From Bacteroidia bacterium (GTDB lineage Bacteria; Bacteroidota; Bacteroidia; Bacteroidales; UBA932): a stretch of 36,619 nucleotides of DNA. The first letter of the stretch is position 1. Every line of letters starts with the position of its first letter. The DNA lies in NCBI GenBank assembly GCA_021153285.1, contig JAGKTT010000022.1, positions 1-36,619 of the forward strand, written 5' to 3'. The position numbers and the translations under genes are program-made. Below the pieces are notes generated by a model that did not search any database, was not told the DNA's origin, and worked only from the letters and a program-made list of their open reading frames with translations. Shown here piece by piece: positions 15,727 to 25,213 of the stretch.

Positions 15727-17091
15727 TTATTCCTTCCACCAGTTCTTTCTATGGTGATAGATATTGCTCTTTCCCTCAGGACGATTTCCTTTCTTGTAGA
15801 ACGGGATCTGGTATCCGAGACCGAATTCGATGAACTCTGCGATCTGGAGATGACACTTCATCGTCATCTGCGCATAGAGATTATCCCATATACGGCATTT
15901 TGCTCCGAGCCTGATATAATGGAAAGCCTCTTCACCACCGGCTCCGTGTGGTGTCTTATATACAAGAGGACGCTTAGGGGCCACTGAGCCGTGATAATCC
16001 TTATGATAATCAAAATAAATATTACGGGACGGATTATAGAAGTACATACCCCAGTCTACTATTGCAGTAACCAGACCGAACTTGAACTCATTATTCAATG
16101 CCAGACCGGCACGTGTCTTCTGAGCGAACGTATAATCCACTCCCTTCTCACTGCCGCAGGTTGTACACTCCACATCTTTACCATCAATGTCATAAACACC
16201 GTCACAATACAAGCTTCTGGCTGTATTCTTGGTCACTCCTCCGTTATAGAAAACGTCCAATCCAATTCCGACTCCATACCAGTTCGTCACGTGATAGACA
16301 GCACCGGCGTGAAGGCTGGAAATAAAGAATCTGCTTTTATCCTCGATAGCTGACTTCTGGGCACCAGCCGCTCCAGTGATATTGATAGCCCATCCATAAG
16401 GCTGGTCAGGGAACTTCAGAGGCTTCTTATCCACCTTTGAATTGAATGTTGCAGTCACTCCTACTGATCCATAAAGGGAGTTGACACCGATATTAGGCAT
16501 ACAGGTACGGCCGTTACTCATATGGAAATAACCGAATTCTCCTCCTATAGACAGATATCGTGTCAAAGGAACATTAAGATTGATGCCGGCATTCAGATAT
16601 GCATTCAGATAACATCCGAAAATAGTATTTACAGTCGGTTCATAATAATGGTCAGGATTCTGATCCTTCTGAGTGTACCAGTGCTCAGTCACTATGGCTG
16701 CACCACCTGCCACCTTGAACCTCATCTGGAAATACGGAGTATCAATGGCATTAAGCAGGATATAAGGATACAATGCAAAGCCCATTCCCAGCATATCGTG
16801 TCCGAAATCCAGCCAGGACACACCCACTCCTACCGTAGGATTGCCCAGGTACTGCTGCCAAGGAAACTGCTGCTGCGAAGGAAACTCAAGGCCCATATGT
16901 ACACCCGCAGGGCTGATCGCTCCAAATTTTTCAAAATGTGTATTCTTATCCAGATACATACCCCTGAAAGGATATGCCTTGATAGCAAACGGGAATTTGG
17001 TGGTATCTGTCTTTTCGACGGTTACATTTTGGGCAAAAACAGAATTAACAAACAGTAAAGACGTCAATAATAATGATAAAATACGTTTCAT
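15727..17091 (-). CDS. PagL-like lipid A deacylase / acyloxyacyl hydrolase family outer membrane protein
   Basis: The 454-residue secreted protein has a signal peptide ending SVFAQ (about residue 21) and alternating strands typical of an outer membrane barrel. The segment GGEFGYFHMSNGRTCMPNIG (about residues 189-208) matches the HxSN active-site region of PagL-type lipid A 3-O-deacylases, in which His and Ser are catalytic. The acidic residue expected about 12 positions after the Ser is Asn here, so activity is uncertain. The protein is much longer than classical PagL (about 150-170), as is usual for the Bacteroidota relatives. It lies 68 bases downstream of the 5'-nucleotidase gene. Confidence 0.65.
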   Translation of the reverse strand: MKRILSLLLTSLLFVNSVFAQNVTVEKTDTTKFPFAIKAYPFRGMYLDKNTHFEKFGAISPAGVHMGLEFPSQQQFPWQQYLGNPTVGVGVSWLDFGHDMLGMGFALYPYILLNAIDTPYFQMRFKVAGGAAIVTEHWYTQKDQNPDHYYEPTVNTIFGCYLNAYLNAGINLNVPLTRYLSIGGEFGYFHMSNGRTCMPNIGVNSLYGSVGVTATFNSKVDKKPLKFPDQPYGWAINITGAAGAQKSAIEDKSRFFISSLHAGAVYHVTNWYGVGIGLDVFYNGGVTKNTARSLYCDGVYDIDGKDVECTTCGSEKGVDYTFAQKTRAGLALNNEFKFGLVTAIVDWGMYFYNPSRNIYFDYHKDYHGSVAPKRPLVYKTPHGAGGEEAFHYIRLGAKCRIWDNLYAQMTMKCHLQIAEFIEFGLGYQIPFYKKGNRPEGKSNIYHHRKNWWKE

Positions 17092-17159
17092 TTAATTTAA
17101 ATTTACTACACTAGACTCTTAGATGCATCTTTATGCATAAATGTTGCATACTACTGCAT

Positions 17160-18761
17160 TTAATATTCAATTACAATCCTGCCATCCACAGATGCACTGA
17201 TATGCCCATACGGATCCTGTGCGGACAGATATCTGAAATATTCTCCGAAATAATCCCTTACCATTTCTGCGGAATCACTTCTGGTCAATGCCTTGTCAAG
17301 TCCATATCTTCCCGTATTGACAAGATAATCTATCGTCGCCACTTTGTAGACCTTTTCATCATCGACAGGCTTGCCGTCGATAGTAACGGATTTCACTTTA
17401 TTTCCTTTGATGACCAGTTTCACTGCCTTGTTTACAGGCATTCCTCCCTCATCCGCCATATGTTCGAACAATGTCTTGATATCCCTTCCTTTCATTGTCA
17501 CCAAAGAAAGGGCATTGTCAAAAGGATATACGGCATATACATCACCGAGGGTGACATTTCCTTTGGAGACTTCAGCCCTTATACCGCCGCTGTTATACAG
17601 ACTGACATCTGCATCCACATCAAAAAATCGCTTGGCGATCCATATAAGGCCGTCAGCCGTCAGATTGCCAAGAGGACTCTCTGGATATCCTTTGCGCAAA
17701 GTTTCAGGACAATATCCCAGAACCTCATTCATCCTTTCAGTCACTGATGCAGAATAAACATCTATCATATCAGAGAATTCCTTATCTATCCTTTTATCCA
17801 TACTCGCATCCACCGGTATGAGACGATAGTCAAATGAAGGCTTCCCCTGCTCATCCAGCTTGATCTTGGCATATCCCAGACAAATCCCTCGACTTCCTGT
17901 CTGAACTATCGGTACCATATCCCCGTCCAGACTTTTCACATACTCTGCCTTATTCAGGAATGTATGGGTATGTCCTCCGATTATCATATCTATATTTCTG
18001 GTATTCATCGCAATACCCCTATCATAATAAGGACGGTCATTATCCTTCTGATAACCTAGATGAGACAATGCGATCACCATATCTGCCCCCTTCTGACGAA
18101 GCTTTCCCGCCTCTGCATCTGCGACATTTATAGCATCCTGCCAAACGACTCCCTCATAATAAGTAGGATCCACAAGGTTCAAAAGTCTGATATTCAATCC
18201 CACAAAGCCGATTTTCAATGCACCTGCATTCACAATTAGAGACGGAAGCACACGCTGAGCAAGTGCAGTATTGGAGAAATCATAATTAGATGCCACTACA
18301 GGAACACTGCTAAGGGAAAGCATATCTCCCAGCCCCACCATCTTCTTGTCAAACTCGTGATTCCCGATAGTACGAACATCATAACCCAGTTCATCCAGAA
18401 TCATCATTTCCACCACTCCGTCAAGAAGACTGAAATAATATGTACCTTGGACCATATCGCCGGCATCGGCCAGAAGTACATATGGCTCCGCTGCACGGAC
18501 GCTGTCCACCAGAGCTTTGATTCTCTTGACACCACCTCTGCCGGCATTATAAGTCTCCGCCTCTCCCAATGGTTCTATCTGGCTGTGAAAATCGTTAGTG
18601 AAGAGGATCACGAACTCATCATTCTTGATTTCAGGCTGTTCCACTTCCTCTTCAGGAAGTTCGTATTCAGGTGCTTCTGGCAGTTCACCACAAGAAATGC
18701 TGATTACACATATAATGGTAACCAGCATAAATCTATAGATATCCGAGATTCTAAGACTCAT
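17160..18761 (-). CDS. Lipoprotein 5'-nucleotidase (UshA family)
   Basis: The 533-residue protein removes phosphate from nucleotides or related esters outside the cytoplasm. It has a lipoprotein signal (ISISC, Cys about residue 24) and a Pro/Glu-rich linker. An N-terminal metallophosphoesterase domain follows (TNDFHSQ, ADAGD, IGNHEFDKK, IGGHTHTF), then a C-terminal substrate-binding domain with YNSGGIRAE and VYAVYPFDNAL. All metal ligands of the family are visible. A second start at codon 12 (MLVTIICV) would also give a good signal. It starts 4 bases after prfB, so the two are co-transcribed. Confidence 0.92.
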   Translation of the reverse strand: MSLRISDIYRFMLVTIICVISISCGELPEAPEYELPEEEVEQPEIKNDEFVILFTNDFHSQIEPLGEAETYNAGRGGVKRIKALVDSVRAAEPYVLLADAGDMVQGTYYFSLLDGVVEMMILDELGYDVRTIGNHEFDKKMVGLGDMLSLSSVPVVASNYDFSNTALAQRVLPSLIVNAGALKIGFVGLNIRLLNLVDPTYYEGVVWQDAINVADAEAGKLRQKGADMVIALSHLGYQKDNDRPYYDRGIAMNTRNIDMIIGGHTHTFLNKAEYVKSLDGDMVPIVQTGSRGICLGYAKIKLDEQGKPSFDYRLIPVDASMDKRIDKEFSDMIDVYSASVTERMNEVLGYCPETLRKGYPESPLGNLTADGLIWIAKRFFDVDADVSLYNSGGIRAEVSKGNVTLGDVYAVYPFDNALSLVTMKGRDIKTLFEHMADEGGMPVNKAVKLVIKGNKVKSVTIDGKPVDDEKVYKVATIDYLVNTGRYGLDKALTRSDSAEMVRDYFGEYFRYLSAQDPYGHISASVDGRIVIEY

Positions 18762-18765
18762 ATGC

Positions 18766-19833
18766 TTACTTATTATTCTCCATCAGGAAAATCTTCATAA
18801 AATCATTCAGATCCCCATCCAGAACACCCTGGGTATCGGACGTTTCGTGTCCTGTACGAAGATCCTTGACCATCTTATAAGGATGAAGCACATAGCTTCT
18901 GATCTGAGATCCCCATTCGATCTTCTTCTTCTGTCCTTCCAGTTCTGCCTGCTTTTCCTGACGCTTCTTCAGTTCAATATCATAAAGACGGGACTTCAGG
19001 ATTCTGAGGGCATTCTGTCTGTTATCAAGCTGTGAACGAGTCTCTGTATTTTCAACCACTATTCCTGAAGGAATATGCCTTACACGCACTCCGGTCTCCA
19101 CCTTGTTCACATTCTGTCCTCCGGCACCGCTCGAACGGTATGTATCCCACTCAAGATCTCCTGCATTGATTTCGATTTCAATGGAGTCATCCACCAATGG
19201 ATATACGAACACTGAAGAGAATGTCGTCTGACGCTTTCCCTGAGCATTGAAAGGTGATATGCGCACAAGGCGATGCACTCCGCTCTCAGCCTTCAGGTAT
19301 CCGAATGCATAATCCCCTTCAACCTGCATTGTCACCGACTTGATTCCGGCATCCTCACCCTCAAGTTCATCAGTGATTGTCACTTTATAGCCGTTTCGTT
19401 CTGCCCAGCGTACATACATACGCATAAGCATCGCTGACCAGTCATTGGCCTCAGTTCCACCCGCTCCTGAATTGATGGTAAGAACTGCTCCAAGATTATC
19501 ACCTTCTTCTCCGAGCATATTGCGAAGTTCCAATGCCTCCAGATCCGCAAGGACAGCAGCATAGGCCTGGTCGATCTCTTCATCTTCGAATTCCAGCAGC
19601 ACATTCAGATCCTCGACCCCAGAGACTATCTTGTCAAATCCCGTCACCCAGAACTTGATTCCAGAACTTTCCTTCAGGAATTTCTCCGCTTCCTTAGGGT
19701 CATCCCAAAAATCCGCTGCCAGAGTCTTCTGCTCTCTGTCAGCCACTTCAGCACGCTTCTGGTCCACATTGATGCATCTTCCCAACGTCTCCACACGCTG
19801 CTGCAAATCCTTTATCTGTTCCAAACTTATCAT
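18766..19833 (-). CDS. prfB: Peptide chain release factor 2, encoded without a frameshift
   Basis: RF2 releases the peptide at UAA and UGA stops. The 355-residue protein has the GGQ loop (SGAGGQNVNK), the codon-recognition domain with SPFNAQGKRQT, and the usual coiled N-terminal region. In many bacteria prfB contains an in-frame UGA near codon 25 that is read by +1 frameshifting. Here the reading frame is continuous across that site (LGRCINVDQKR) and there is no UGA, so that autoregulation is missing. The ATG at 19833 is preferred over a TTG at 19839. A consensus promoter overlaps the end of asnA. Confidence 0.96.
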   Translation of the reverse strand: MISLEQIKDLQQRVETLGRCINVDQKRAEVADREQKTLAADFWDDPKEAEKFLKESSGIKFWVTGFDKIVSGVEDLNVLLEFEDEEIDQAYAAVLADLEALELRNMLGEEGDNLGAVLTINSGAGGTEANDWSAMLMRMYVRWAERNGYKVTITDELEGEDAGIKSVTMQVEGDYAFGYLKAESGVHRLVRISPFNAQGKRQTTFSSVFVYPLVDDSIEIEINAGDLEWDTYRSSGAGGQNVNKVETGVRVRHIPSGIVVENTETRSQLDNRQNALRILKSRLYDIELKKRQEKQAELEGQKKKIEWGSQIRSYVLHPYKMVKDLRTGHETSDTQGVLDGDLNDFMKIFLMENNK

Positions 19834-19852
19834 CTTCAATAAAAATATCCTG

Positions 19853-19883
19853 CAAAGATAATTGAAATTAACACCTTACACAA
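19853..19883 (-). promoter_or_regulatory. prfB promoter
   Basis: On the minus strand TTG (19881-19883), a 20-base spacer and TATCTTTG (19853-19860). The -33 element lies in the last codons of asnA, so prfB has its own promoter. Confidence 0.72.
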
Positions 19884-20919
19884 GGTCAATGCCGGCATTA
19901 TGACATTTCACAAACATATCCTCCGGCCATATACTGCTCTGGATCTCACCGATATGCGCCTTCCTCAACAGAAACATACACAGACGGGACTGGCCTATAC
20001 CTCCACCGATAGTATACGGGAGTTTTCCTTCCAGAAGCATCTTATGATACATCAGGTCCATCTTGAACTGCTCGCCTTTAAGGTAAAGCTGACGTTTCAG
20101 AGCCTGTGCATCGACACGGATGCCCATACTTGACACTTCGAATGCACTTTCCAGCACAGGATTCCACAACAGAAGGTCACCGTTCAAGCCGTAATATCCG
20201 TCTTCATTAAGCGTGGTCCAGTCATCATAGTCCGCAGCTCTTCCATCGTGAGGTTTACCATCAGTAAGAGAACCTCCGATACCAATGACAAAGACCGCCT
20301 TATGCTTCTTTGTCACGGCATTTTCCCTTTCCTTCGATGACAAATCAGGATACATCTGGAGAAGTTCTTCTGAATGCACGAAATATATATCCTCGGGAAG
20401 CATCGGTTCTATCTGCGGGAATTCCACATATAACTTATTTTCAGTCACCTTGATAGCCTCATAAATGCGACGTACCGTCCTCTTCAGGAAATCAAGGGTG
20501 CGATGCTCGGGAGCAATTACCTTCTCCCAGTCCCACTGATCCACATAGATAGAATGGATATTATCCAGTTCCTCCTCAGGTCTCAATGCATTCATATCGG
20601 TATATATGCCTCTACCGGCCGGAACCTGCATCTGCGCAAGCTTGATCCTTTTCCATTTTGCAAGCGAATGTACAATCTCCGCCTGGTAACCTCCGACTCC
20701 CTTGACAGGAAAAGCCACAGGGCTCTCCACTCCGCTGAGGTCATCATTCAGTCCCATTCCACTCATCACCACCATAGGAGCAGTCACTCTGAGGAGAGCA
20801 AGCTGAGCGGAAAGATTTTCCTGAAACATATCCTTGACAGCCTTTATGGCCTTTTCCGTATTTTCCACACTACCCAAGACATTCCGGTAGCCTCTTGGTA
20901 TCAAAAGAGACATATGCAT
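19876..20919 (-). CDS. asnA: Ammonia-dependent asparagine synthetase (aspartate-ammonia ligase)
   Basis: AsnA makes asparagine from aspartate, ammonia and ATP and has a class II tRNA synthetase-like fold. The 347-residue protein shows VVMSGMGLNDDLSG, VEIVHSLAKWKR-type core (EIVHSLAKWKRIKL), the HSIYVDQWDWEKVI segment and the class II motif 3-like GGGIGQSRLCMFLL. The length is close to the E. coli enzyme (330). Either ATG 20919 or 20913 may be used. It is divergent from the aldo/keto reductase gene, with a TAATTTTG box at 20936-20943. Confidence 0.96.
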   Translation of the reverse strand: MHMSLLIPRGYRNVLGSVENTEKAIKAVKDMFQENLSAQLALLRVTAPMVVMSGMGLNDDLSGVESPVAFPVKGVGGYQAEIVHSLAKWKRIKLAQMQVPAGRGIYTDMNALRPEEELDNIHSIYVDQWDWEKVIAPEHRTLDFLKRTVRRIYEAIKVTENKLYVEFPQIEPMLPEDIYFVHSEELLQMYPDLSSKERENAVTKKHKAVFVIGIGGSLTDGKPHDGRAADYDDWTTLNEDGYYGLNGDLLLWNPVLESAFEVSSMGIRVDAQALKRQLYLKGEQFKMDLMYHKMLLEGKLPYTIGGGIGQSRLCMFLLRKAHIGEIQSSIWPEDMFVKCHNAGIDLV

Positions 20920-20954
20920 CCATTTAAATAAGTCGCAAAATTAACAAAAAAGAG

Positions 20955-20962
20955 TATATTTG
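20955..20962 (+). promoter_or_regulatory. Putative -7 box of the aldo/keto reductase-murI operon
   Basis: TATATTTG lies 23 bases before the ATG, in the short divergent region shared with asnA. The upstream element is not clear. Confidence 0.5.
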
Positions 20963-20985
20963 TACTCACTTAAAACCATTCAGCT

Positions 20986-21987
20986 ATGATTAACCCTGTA
21001 TATTCAGCATCAGAATCACGCTACGAAAGCGGAATGAAGTACCGCAGATGTGGTAAAAGCGGAATTATGCTTCCGGAAGTTTCCCTCGGACTATGGCAGA
21101 ATTTCGGAGACACAGCTCCCCTGACACGAAGCCGCGACATCATTCTCCACGCCTTCGATAACGGTATATGCCATTTCGATCTGGCCAATAACTACGGACC
21201 GTCATACGGAAGTGCAGAATCTACTTTCGGCCAGATTATGCAAAGCGATCTACGTCCATACAGGGATGAAATGTTCATATCCACCAAGGCCGGCTGGGAT
21301 ATGTGGCCGGGACCATACGGAGACAAAGGCTCACGCAAATATCTGTTCAGCAGTCTGGACCAGAGCCTGAAAAGGATGAAGCTTGACTACGTGGATATAT
21401 TCTACTCTCACCGTTACGACCCGGACACTCCTCTGGAGGAGACAATGCAGGCACTTGTGGACATTGTCCGTAGCGGTAAAGCTCTTTATGCAGGCATTTC
21501 AAATTACCCTCGCGAAGCAGCAGAATTCGCCTACAGATATCTCAGAGAGCACGATACTCCTTGCCTTCTTCATCAGCTGAAATACAACATACTTCATAGG
21601 GAACCTGAAGATGAAGGCTTGCTTGCACAGGCAGATAATAACGGCTCCGGCTTTATTGTCTACTCGCCATTAGCACAGGGAGTTCTCACAGACAGATACC
21701 TCAACGGCATTCCGGCAGATTCCAGAGCAGCCAAAGACTTCTCACTTAAAAAGGACAGCATAACTCCTGATATGATCGACGCATTGAAGGAACTGAACAA
21801 AATCGCAGAAGAAAGAGGACAGAGCCTTGCTCAGATGGCATTGGCCTGGGTGCTGAAAGACAGGCGCGTAACATCTGTCATCGTAGGCGCCAGCAGTGTA
21901 GAACAGCTCAAGACCAATATGCAGAGCATCAGGAATACAGTATTCTCTGACGAGGAAATCAGATTGATTGACCAATTGACAAGATAA
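20986..21987 (+). CDS. Aldo/keto reductase (YghZ / L-glyceraldehyde 3-phosphate reductase type)
   Basis: The 333-residue protein is an NADPH-dependent aldehyde or ketone reductase with the catalytic tetrad Asp65, Tyr70, Lys101 and His142 (DLANNYG, ISTKAG, YSHRYDP). The long loop AGWDMWPGPYGDKGSRKYL after the Lys and GSAE after the Tyr are features of the YghZ/AKR14 group, which reduces L-glyceraldehyde 3-phosphate and methylglyoxal. The exact substrate cannot be told. Its stop codon shares one base with the murI start (TAATG), so the two are translationally coupled. Confidence 0.9.
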   Translation: MINPVYSASESRYESGMKYRRCGKSGIMLPEVSLGLWQNFGDTAPLTRSRDIILHAFDNGICHFDLANNYGPSYGSAESTFGQIMQSDLRPYRDEMFISTKAGWDMWPGPYGDKGSRKYLFSSLDQSLKRMKLDYVDIFYSHRYDPDTPLEETMQALVDIVRSGKALYAGISNYPREAAEFAYRYLREHDTPCLLHQLKYNILHREPEDEGLLAQADNNGSGFIVYSPLAQGVLTDRYLNGIPADSRAAKDFSLKKDSITPDMIDALKELNKIAEERGQSLAQMALAWVLKDRRVTSVIVGASSVEQLKTNMQSIRNTVFSDEEIRLIDQLTR

Positions 21988-22745
21988 TGATAGGAATATT
22001 TGACTCAGGAGTAGGCGGACTTTCCGTCTTCAGGGAGATCCGCAAACTGCTTCCTGAGGAAAAGTATATCTATTATTCAGACAACGCCCATTGCCCTTAC
22101 GGTGAGAAGAGCGTCAGTTACATCATCGGAAGGGCAAGGGAAATCACCAGCTTCCTTATCAGCAAGGGAGCTGAAATCATTGTAGTAGCCTGCAATACGG
22201 CCACAGCAGCAGCCATCGCCACCTTAAGAGATGAGTTTCCTGTCAGATTCATCGGAATGGAGCCTGCGGTAAAGCCTGCGGTAAAAAGCACAAGAACAGG
22301 AGTCGTAGGAGTTCTGGCCACAGCAGGCACACTCAAAGCCGACAAATATCTGAACACCAGAGAAAAGTTTTCCGAAGGCATCAAGATAGTAGAGCATATA
22401 GGAGAGGGATTTGTAGAGATCGTAGAAAAAGGCTGCCTTACAGGAAATGAGGCTGAAAGCATTGTCATATCAAGTCTGAAACCGCTTCTGGATGAAGGTG
22501 CAGACCGCATTGTCCTCGGATGCACGCACTACCCTTTCCTTTCCAGCACAATTGCAAAGATTGCAGCAGAGCTTTATCCTGAAAGAGATATAGAGATTAT
22601 CGATCCGGCTCCGGCTGTAGCCCGCCATCTTATGGATATAATGAAAACTGAAGCCCTCATCCATAATGAAGGCTTCAGCATTGAACTCATTTCATCCGGG
22701 GATGACACTATCCTTAAAGAAACTTTCGACAGACTTCAGGCATAA
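21987..22745 (+). CDS. murI: Glutamate racemase
   Basis: MurI makes D-glutamate for peptidoglycan. The 252-residue protein has the two catalytic cysteines, Cys69 (VACNTAT) and Cys179 (LGCTHYP), and the family start IGIFDSGVGGLSV. It follows the aldo/keto reductase gene with a 1-base overlap. Its 3' end overlaps the last 10 bases of the convergent DUF6515-like gene, with no terminator in between. It is the biosynthetic counterpart of the cell-wall scavenging operon next door. Confidence 0.96.
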   Translation: MIGIFDSGVGGLSVFREIRKLLPEEKYIYYSDNAHCPYGEKSVSYIIGRAREITSFLISKGAEIIVVACNTATAAAIATLRDEFPVRFIGMEPAVKPAVKSTRTGVVGVLATAGTLKADKYLNTREKFSEGIKIVEHIGEGFVEIVEKGCLTGNEAESIVISSLKPLLDEGADRIVLGCTHYPFLSSTIAKIAAELYPERDIEIIDPAPAVARHLMDIMKTEALIHNEGFSIELISSGDDTILKETFDRLQA

Positions 22746-23902
22746 AGCTGTCCGAGGACTTCGAAATATGGTTTTCCTTCACTTATTGTCACTCTGTAGA
22801 CTGTATCATCTACCTTGTAATACTCTTTACCACCCAGAGTAACCATCTCGTAATCCTCCGGCAAGGTTTCCACCAATGCACCTGCTGGAGGAAGGATCAC
22901 TTTGTATTCGTTGTCCGAATCCACTGAGTAGAAGACTCCGTCCTGATAATAATAAGGACTTCCTGCAGCAGCATAGCTCTGAACAAGTCCAAGCTCGTTT
23001 GCCAGTCCGTATGCCTGTGCCGCCAGTTGCTGATTCATTGCAATTGTCTGATTCTGAGCTGCTATTGTTGCATTATTCTGTGCAATGACTGCATTCTGCT
23101 GAGCGATATATGCATTATTCTCAGATATCTTATCATAAGTGTTAGCTACAGTATAGTAATATGAGAGTCTTACAGCCGCCCAAGTCATATCTGCAATAAG
23201 ATTGGCTGCAAGGACTGTTCCTCTCGGAGGTCTGCATACCACATAATGTCCACCGAACGGACGATACCATATATCGTTGTAACAATAGTATGTGACACCG
23301 TGATAAACATATCTTCTAACGTGTGAAGGCAGGATTCTCACTCTGTGACCATAGCAGTGATTATGTCCTGTCCAGAAATGCGAAGGTCTGTCATATACAA
23401 TGAAATCCCTGTCGTGAGGATGAACTTTTGGAGGCTCCGGCCTGCGGTCAGGGCGATTCTGAACCGGCTTGCCAGGCTTTCCTGCGTGTCCTGCATCTGG
23501 TCGTACCGAAGGTCTGCCTGATGACGCATTGCCTGAAGGACGGTTTGGACGTGCACCGGGACGTGTTACCGAAACCGGTTTGTCACGGTCAGGTCTCTTG
23601 TAGCCGGCATCATTGGCTGGCTTTGACGGTACAGCGACATTTCCAGACGGCCTTCTCTGGCCGGCAGGGCGGGTAACAGTAGTGCTCGGCTTCTTATCTC
23701 CTGATGTATTCACTGAAGGAGGGGCTGCAGGCTGTTTTCTATCTGACGGTGCTGCAGACCGCACAGTTCGCGAAGGACGAGCCGATGTGCCGGTAGTAGA
23801 ACGGGGTTCCGCTCTGCGCGCCTGTGCATCAGCACCAGACTCGAATGCCACAAAAGCCAATGCGGTCAATATTGTGGCAAAAGTTGTTCTGATTGTTCTC
23901 AT
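22736..23902 (-). CDS. DUF6515-like secreted protein with a coiled-coil IAxQN repeat
   Basis: The 388-residue exported protein has a signal peptide ending GADA|Q (about residue 26). Next is a basic, Pro/Arg/Ser-rich disordered region (about 27-160), then a Tyr/His-rich domain (YVYHGVTYYCYNDIWYRPF) and a hydrophobic stretch. A seven-residue repeat follows (NAYIAQQ, NAVIAQN, NATIAAQ, NQTIAMN), which should form a parallel coiled coil with Asn/Gln core positions. The C-terminal part is again strand-rich with YY.VDD.VY motifs. It resembles the DUF6515 family. The function is unknown. It is the last gene of the cell-wall operon, 19 bases after namZ. Confidence 0.65.
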   Translation of the reverse strand: MRTIRTTFATILTALAFVAFESGADAQARRAEPRSTTGTSARPSRTVRSAAPSDRKQPAAPPSVNTSGDKKPSTTVTRPAGQRRPSGNVAVPSKPANDAGYKRPDRDKPVSVTRPGARPNRPSGNASSGRPSVRPDAGHAGKPGKPVQNRPDRRPEPPKVHPHDRDFIVYDRPSHFWTGHNHCYGHRVRILPSHVRRYVYHGVTYYCYNDIWYRPFGGHYVVCRPPRGTVLAANLIADMTWAAVRLSYYYTVANTYDKISENNAYIAQQNAVIAQNNATIAAQNQTIAMNQQLAAQAYGLANELGLVQSYAAAGSPYYYQDGVFYSVDSDNEYKVILPPAGALVETLPEDYEMVTLGGKEYYKVDDTVYRVTISEGKPYFEVLGQLYA

Positions 23903-23921
23903 AATCGTGCTGTTTCAGGGA

Positions 23922-25184
23922 TTAATAGATGTAATACCTTTGCGACAATGCGCGGAAAGATTCTTCGTCCTTCCGCCAATAGTCTTTGATGTCGGTAAAC
24001 TTATACCGCTTCTGGAATTCCATCCTAACATAATCCGTGCCGCAAACTTTATCAAAAAGGCCGTAACCGCTTATGACCTCGAATGCCTTCTTGTCAGGAT
24101 AAAGCTCAGCGACTGCCTGCATCACATAGAATTGGGTCTCGGTTATACGGGCATTTTCATAATCGGTAAAGAAATATTGAAGTCCTTTGACAAGCTGTCC
24201 TTTCTGACTTCCCGACAATGGCTTGAAATATATCGTCCTGAACGAAACCCCCGGAAGAGAGTAGGATTCAAGCCGGTCCTTGAGATCCTCCGGATCAAGC
24301 CAGGTAGCTCCGAAGAGCTGGAAAGGCAGAGTGTAGCCGATACCGATATTCATAAATCCGTACAGTTCGCCGCATACACCGGCTGCCGCATAATACATAG
24401 GCGTCTCCTTGAACGGTATGTTCGGAGAAGGAAGCACCCAAGGTAGTCCGGTATCTTCATAAAGCATATCGCGCGTCCATCCTTCCATCGGGATAACGGT
24501 CAGCTTGCAGTGAGCTGGGGCCTGATCACCTTTCTGGCCACAGTTCATACCCTCATTGTTTATCATCATTGCAAGCTCGCCGACTGTAAGTCCATAAACA
24601 TAAGGTATCTCATACTGGCTGACAAAAGAGAAGAATCCCGGCTCCACGAAACACCCCTCTATCTTATTACCTCCCAAGGGATTAGGCCTATCAAGCACCA
24701 TTACTTCGATACCTTTTTCCGCACAGGCTTCCATTACAAGGCCAAGAGAGCTGATGAATGTATATGAACGCACTCCCACATCCTGGATGTCGTAGACCAT
24801 CACATCTATACCCTCGAGCATTTCAGGAGTCGGCTTACGGGTCGAGCCATATATCGAATAGACTGGAAGGCCAGTAGCTTCATCTTTCGTGTCGACTACC
24901 TGTCCCCCGGCATAGACATCTCCGCGGACCCCGTGTTCAGGACCATACAAGGCGACAAGCTCTACATCGGGAGCATTATACAGAATATCCACTGTGGAAT
25001 TCAGGAAACGGTCCACGCCGCTTGGATTTGTCACCAATCCCACACGCTTACCCCTCAACCCTTCGAATCCACGGTCGCGAAGAACTTCAATACCAGTCTT
25101 TACTACCGGCTCCGAGGCATTTACCGTGGTGGCACAGGACATAAGTACAACTAAAGCCGCACAAATAAAAAACAATCTCTTCAT
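23922..25184 (-). CDS. namZ: Exo-beta-N-acetylmuramidase NamZ (DUF1343), lipoprotein
   Basis: NamZ-type enzymes cut MurNAc from the non-reducing ends of peptidoglycan fragments, allowing reuse. The 420-residue protein has a lipoprotein signal (VVLMSC, Cys about residue 17) and the DUF1343 signatures GLVTNPSGVD, LYGPEHGVRG, VYDIQDVGVRSYTF, LDRPNPLGG and LPSPNIPF. The ATG at 25184 has GAGGAAATT just upstream and gives a proper signal peptide; an earlier start at 25217 is unlikely. It is in an operon with an AmpG-like importer and a SpoIID-domain protein, which supports a role in outer-surface or periplasmic wall-fragment degradation. Confidence 0.9.
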   Translation of the reverse strand: MKRLFFICAALVVLMSCATTVNASEPVVKTGIEVLRDRGFEGLRGKRVGLVTNPSGVDRFLNSTVDILYNAPDVELVALYGPEHGVRGDVYAGGQVVDTKDEATGLPVYSIYGSTRKPTPEMLEGIDVMVYDIQDVGVRSYTFISSLGLVMEACAEKGIEVMVLDRPNPLGGNKIEGCFVEPGFFSFVSQYEIPYVYGLTVGELAMMINNEGMNCGQKGDQAPAHCKLTVIPMEGWTRDMLYEDTGLPWVLPSPNIPFKETPMYYAAAGVCGELYGFMNIGIGYTLPFQLFGATWLDPEDLKDRLESYSLPGVSFRTIYFKPLSGSQKGQLVKGLQYFFTDYENARITETQFYVMQAVAELYPDKKAFEVISGYGLFDKVCGTDYVRMEFQKRYKFTDIKDYWRKDEESFRALSQRYYIY

Positions 25185-25213
25185 AATTTCCTCACAGATT
25201 AAGACCCTATTTA

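Noticed and set aside
19750..19839. Programmed frameshift in prfB
   Set aside because: The frame is continuous and no in-frame UGA is present near codon 25.
23613..24446. 277-codon plus-strand frame opposite the DUF6515-like gene and namZ
   Set aside because: It is an antisense shadow. The minus-strand genes have signal peptides and conserved motifs.
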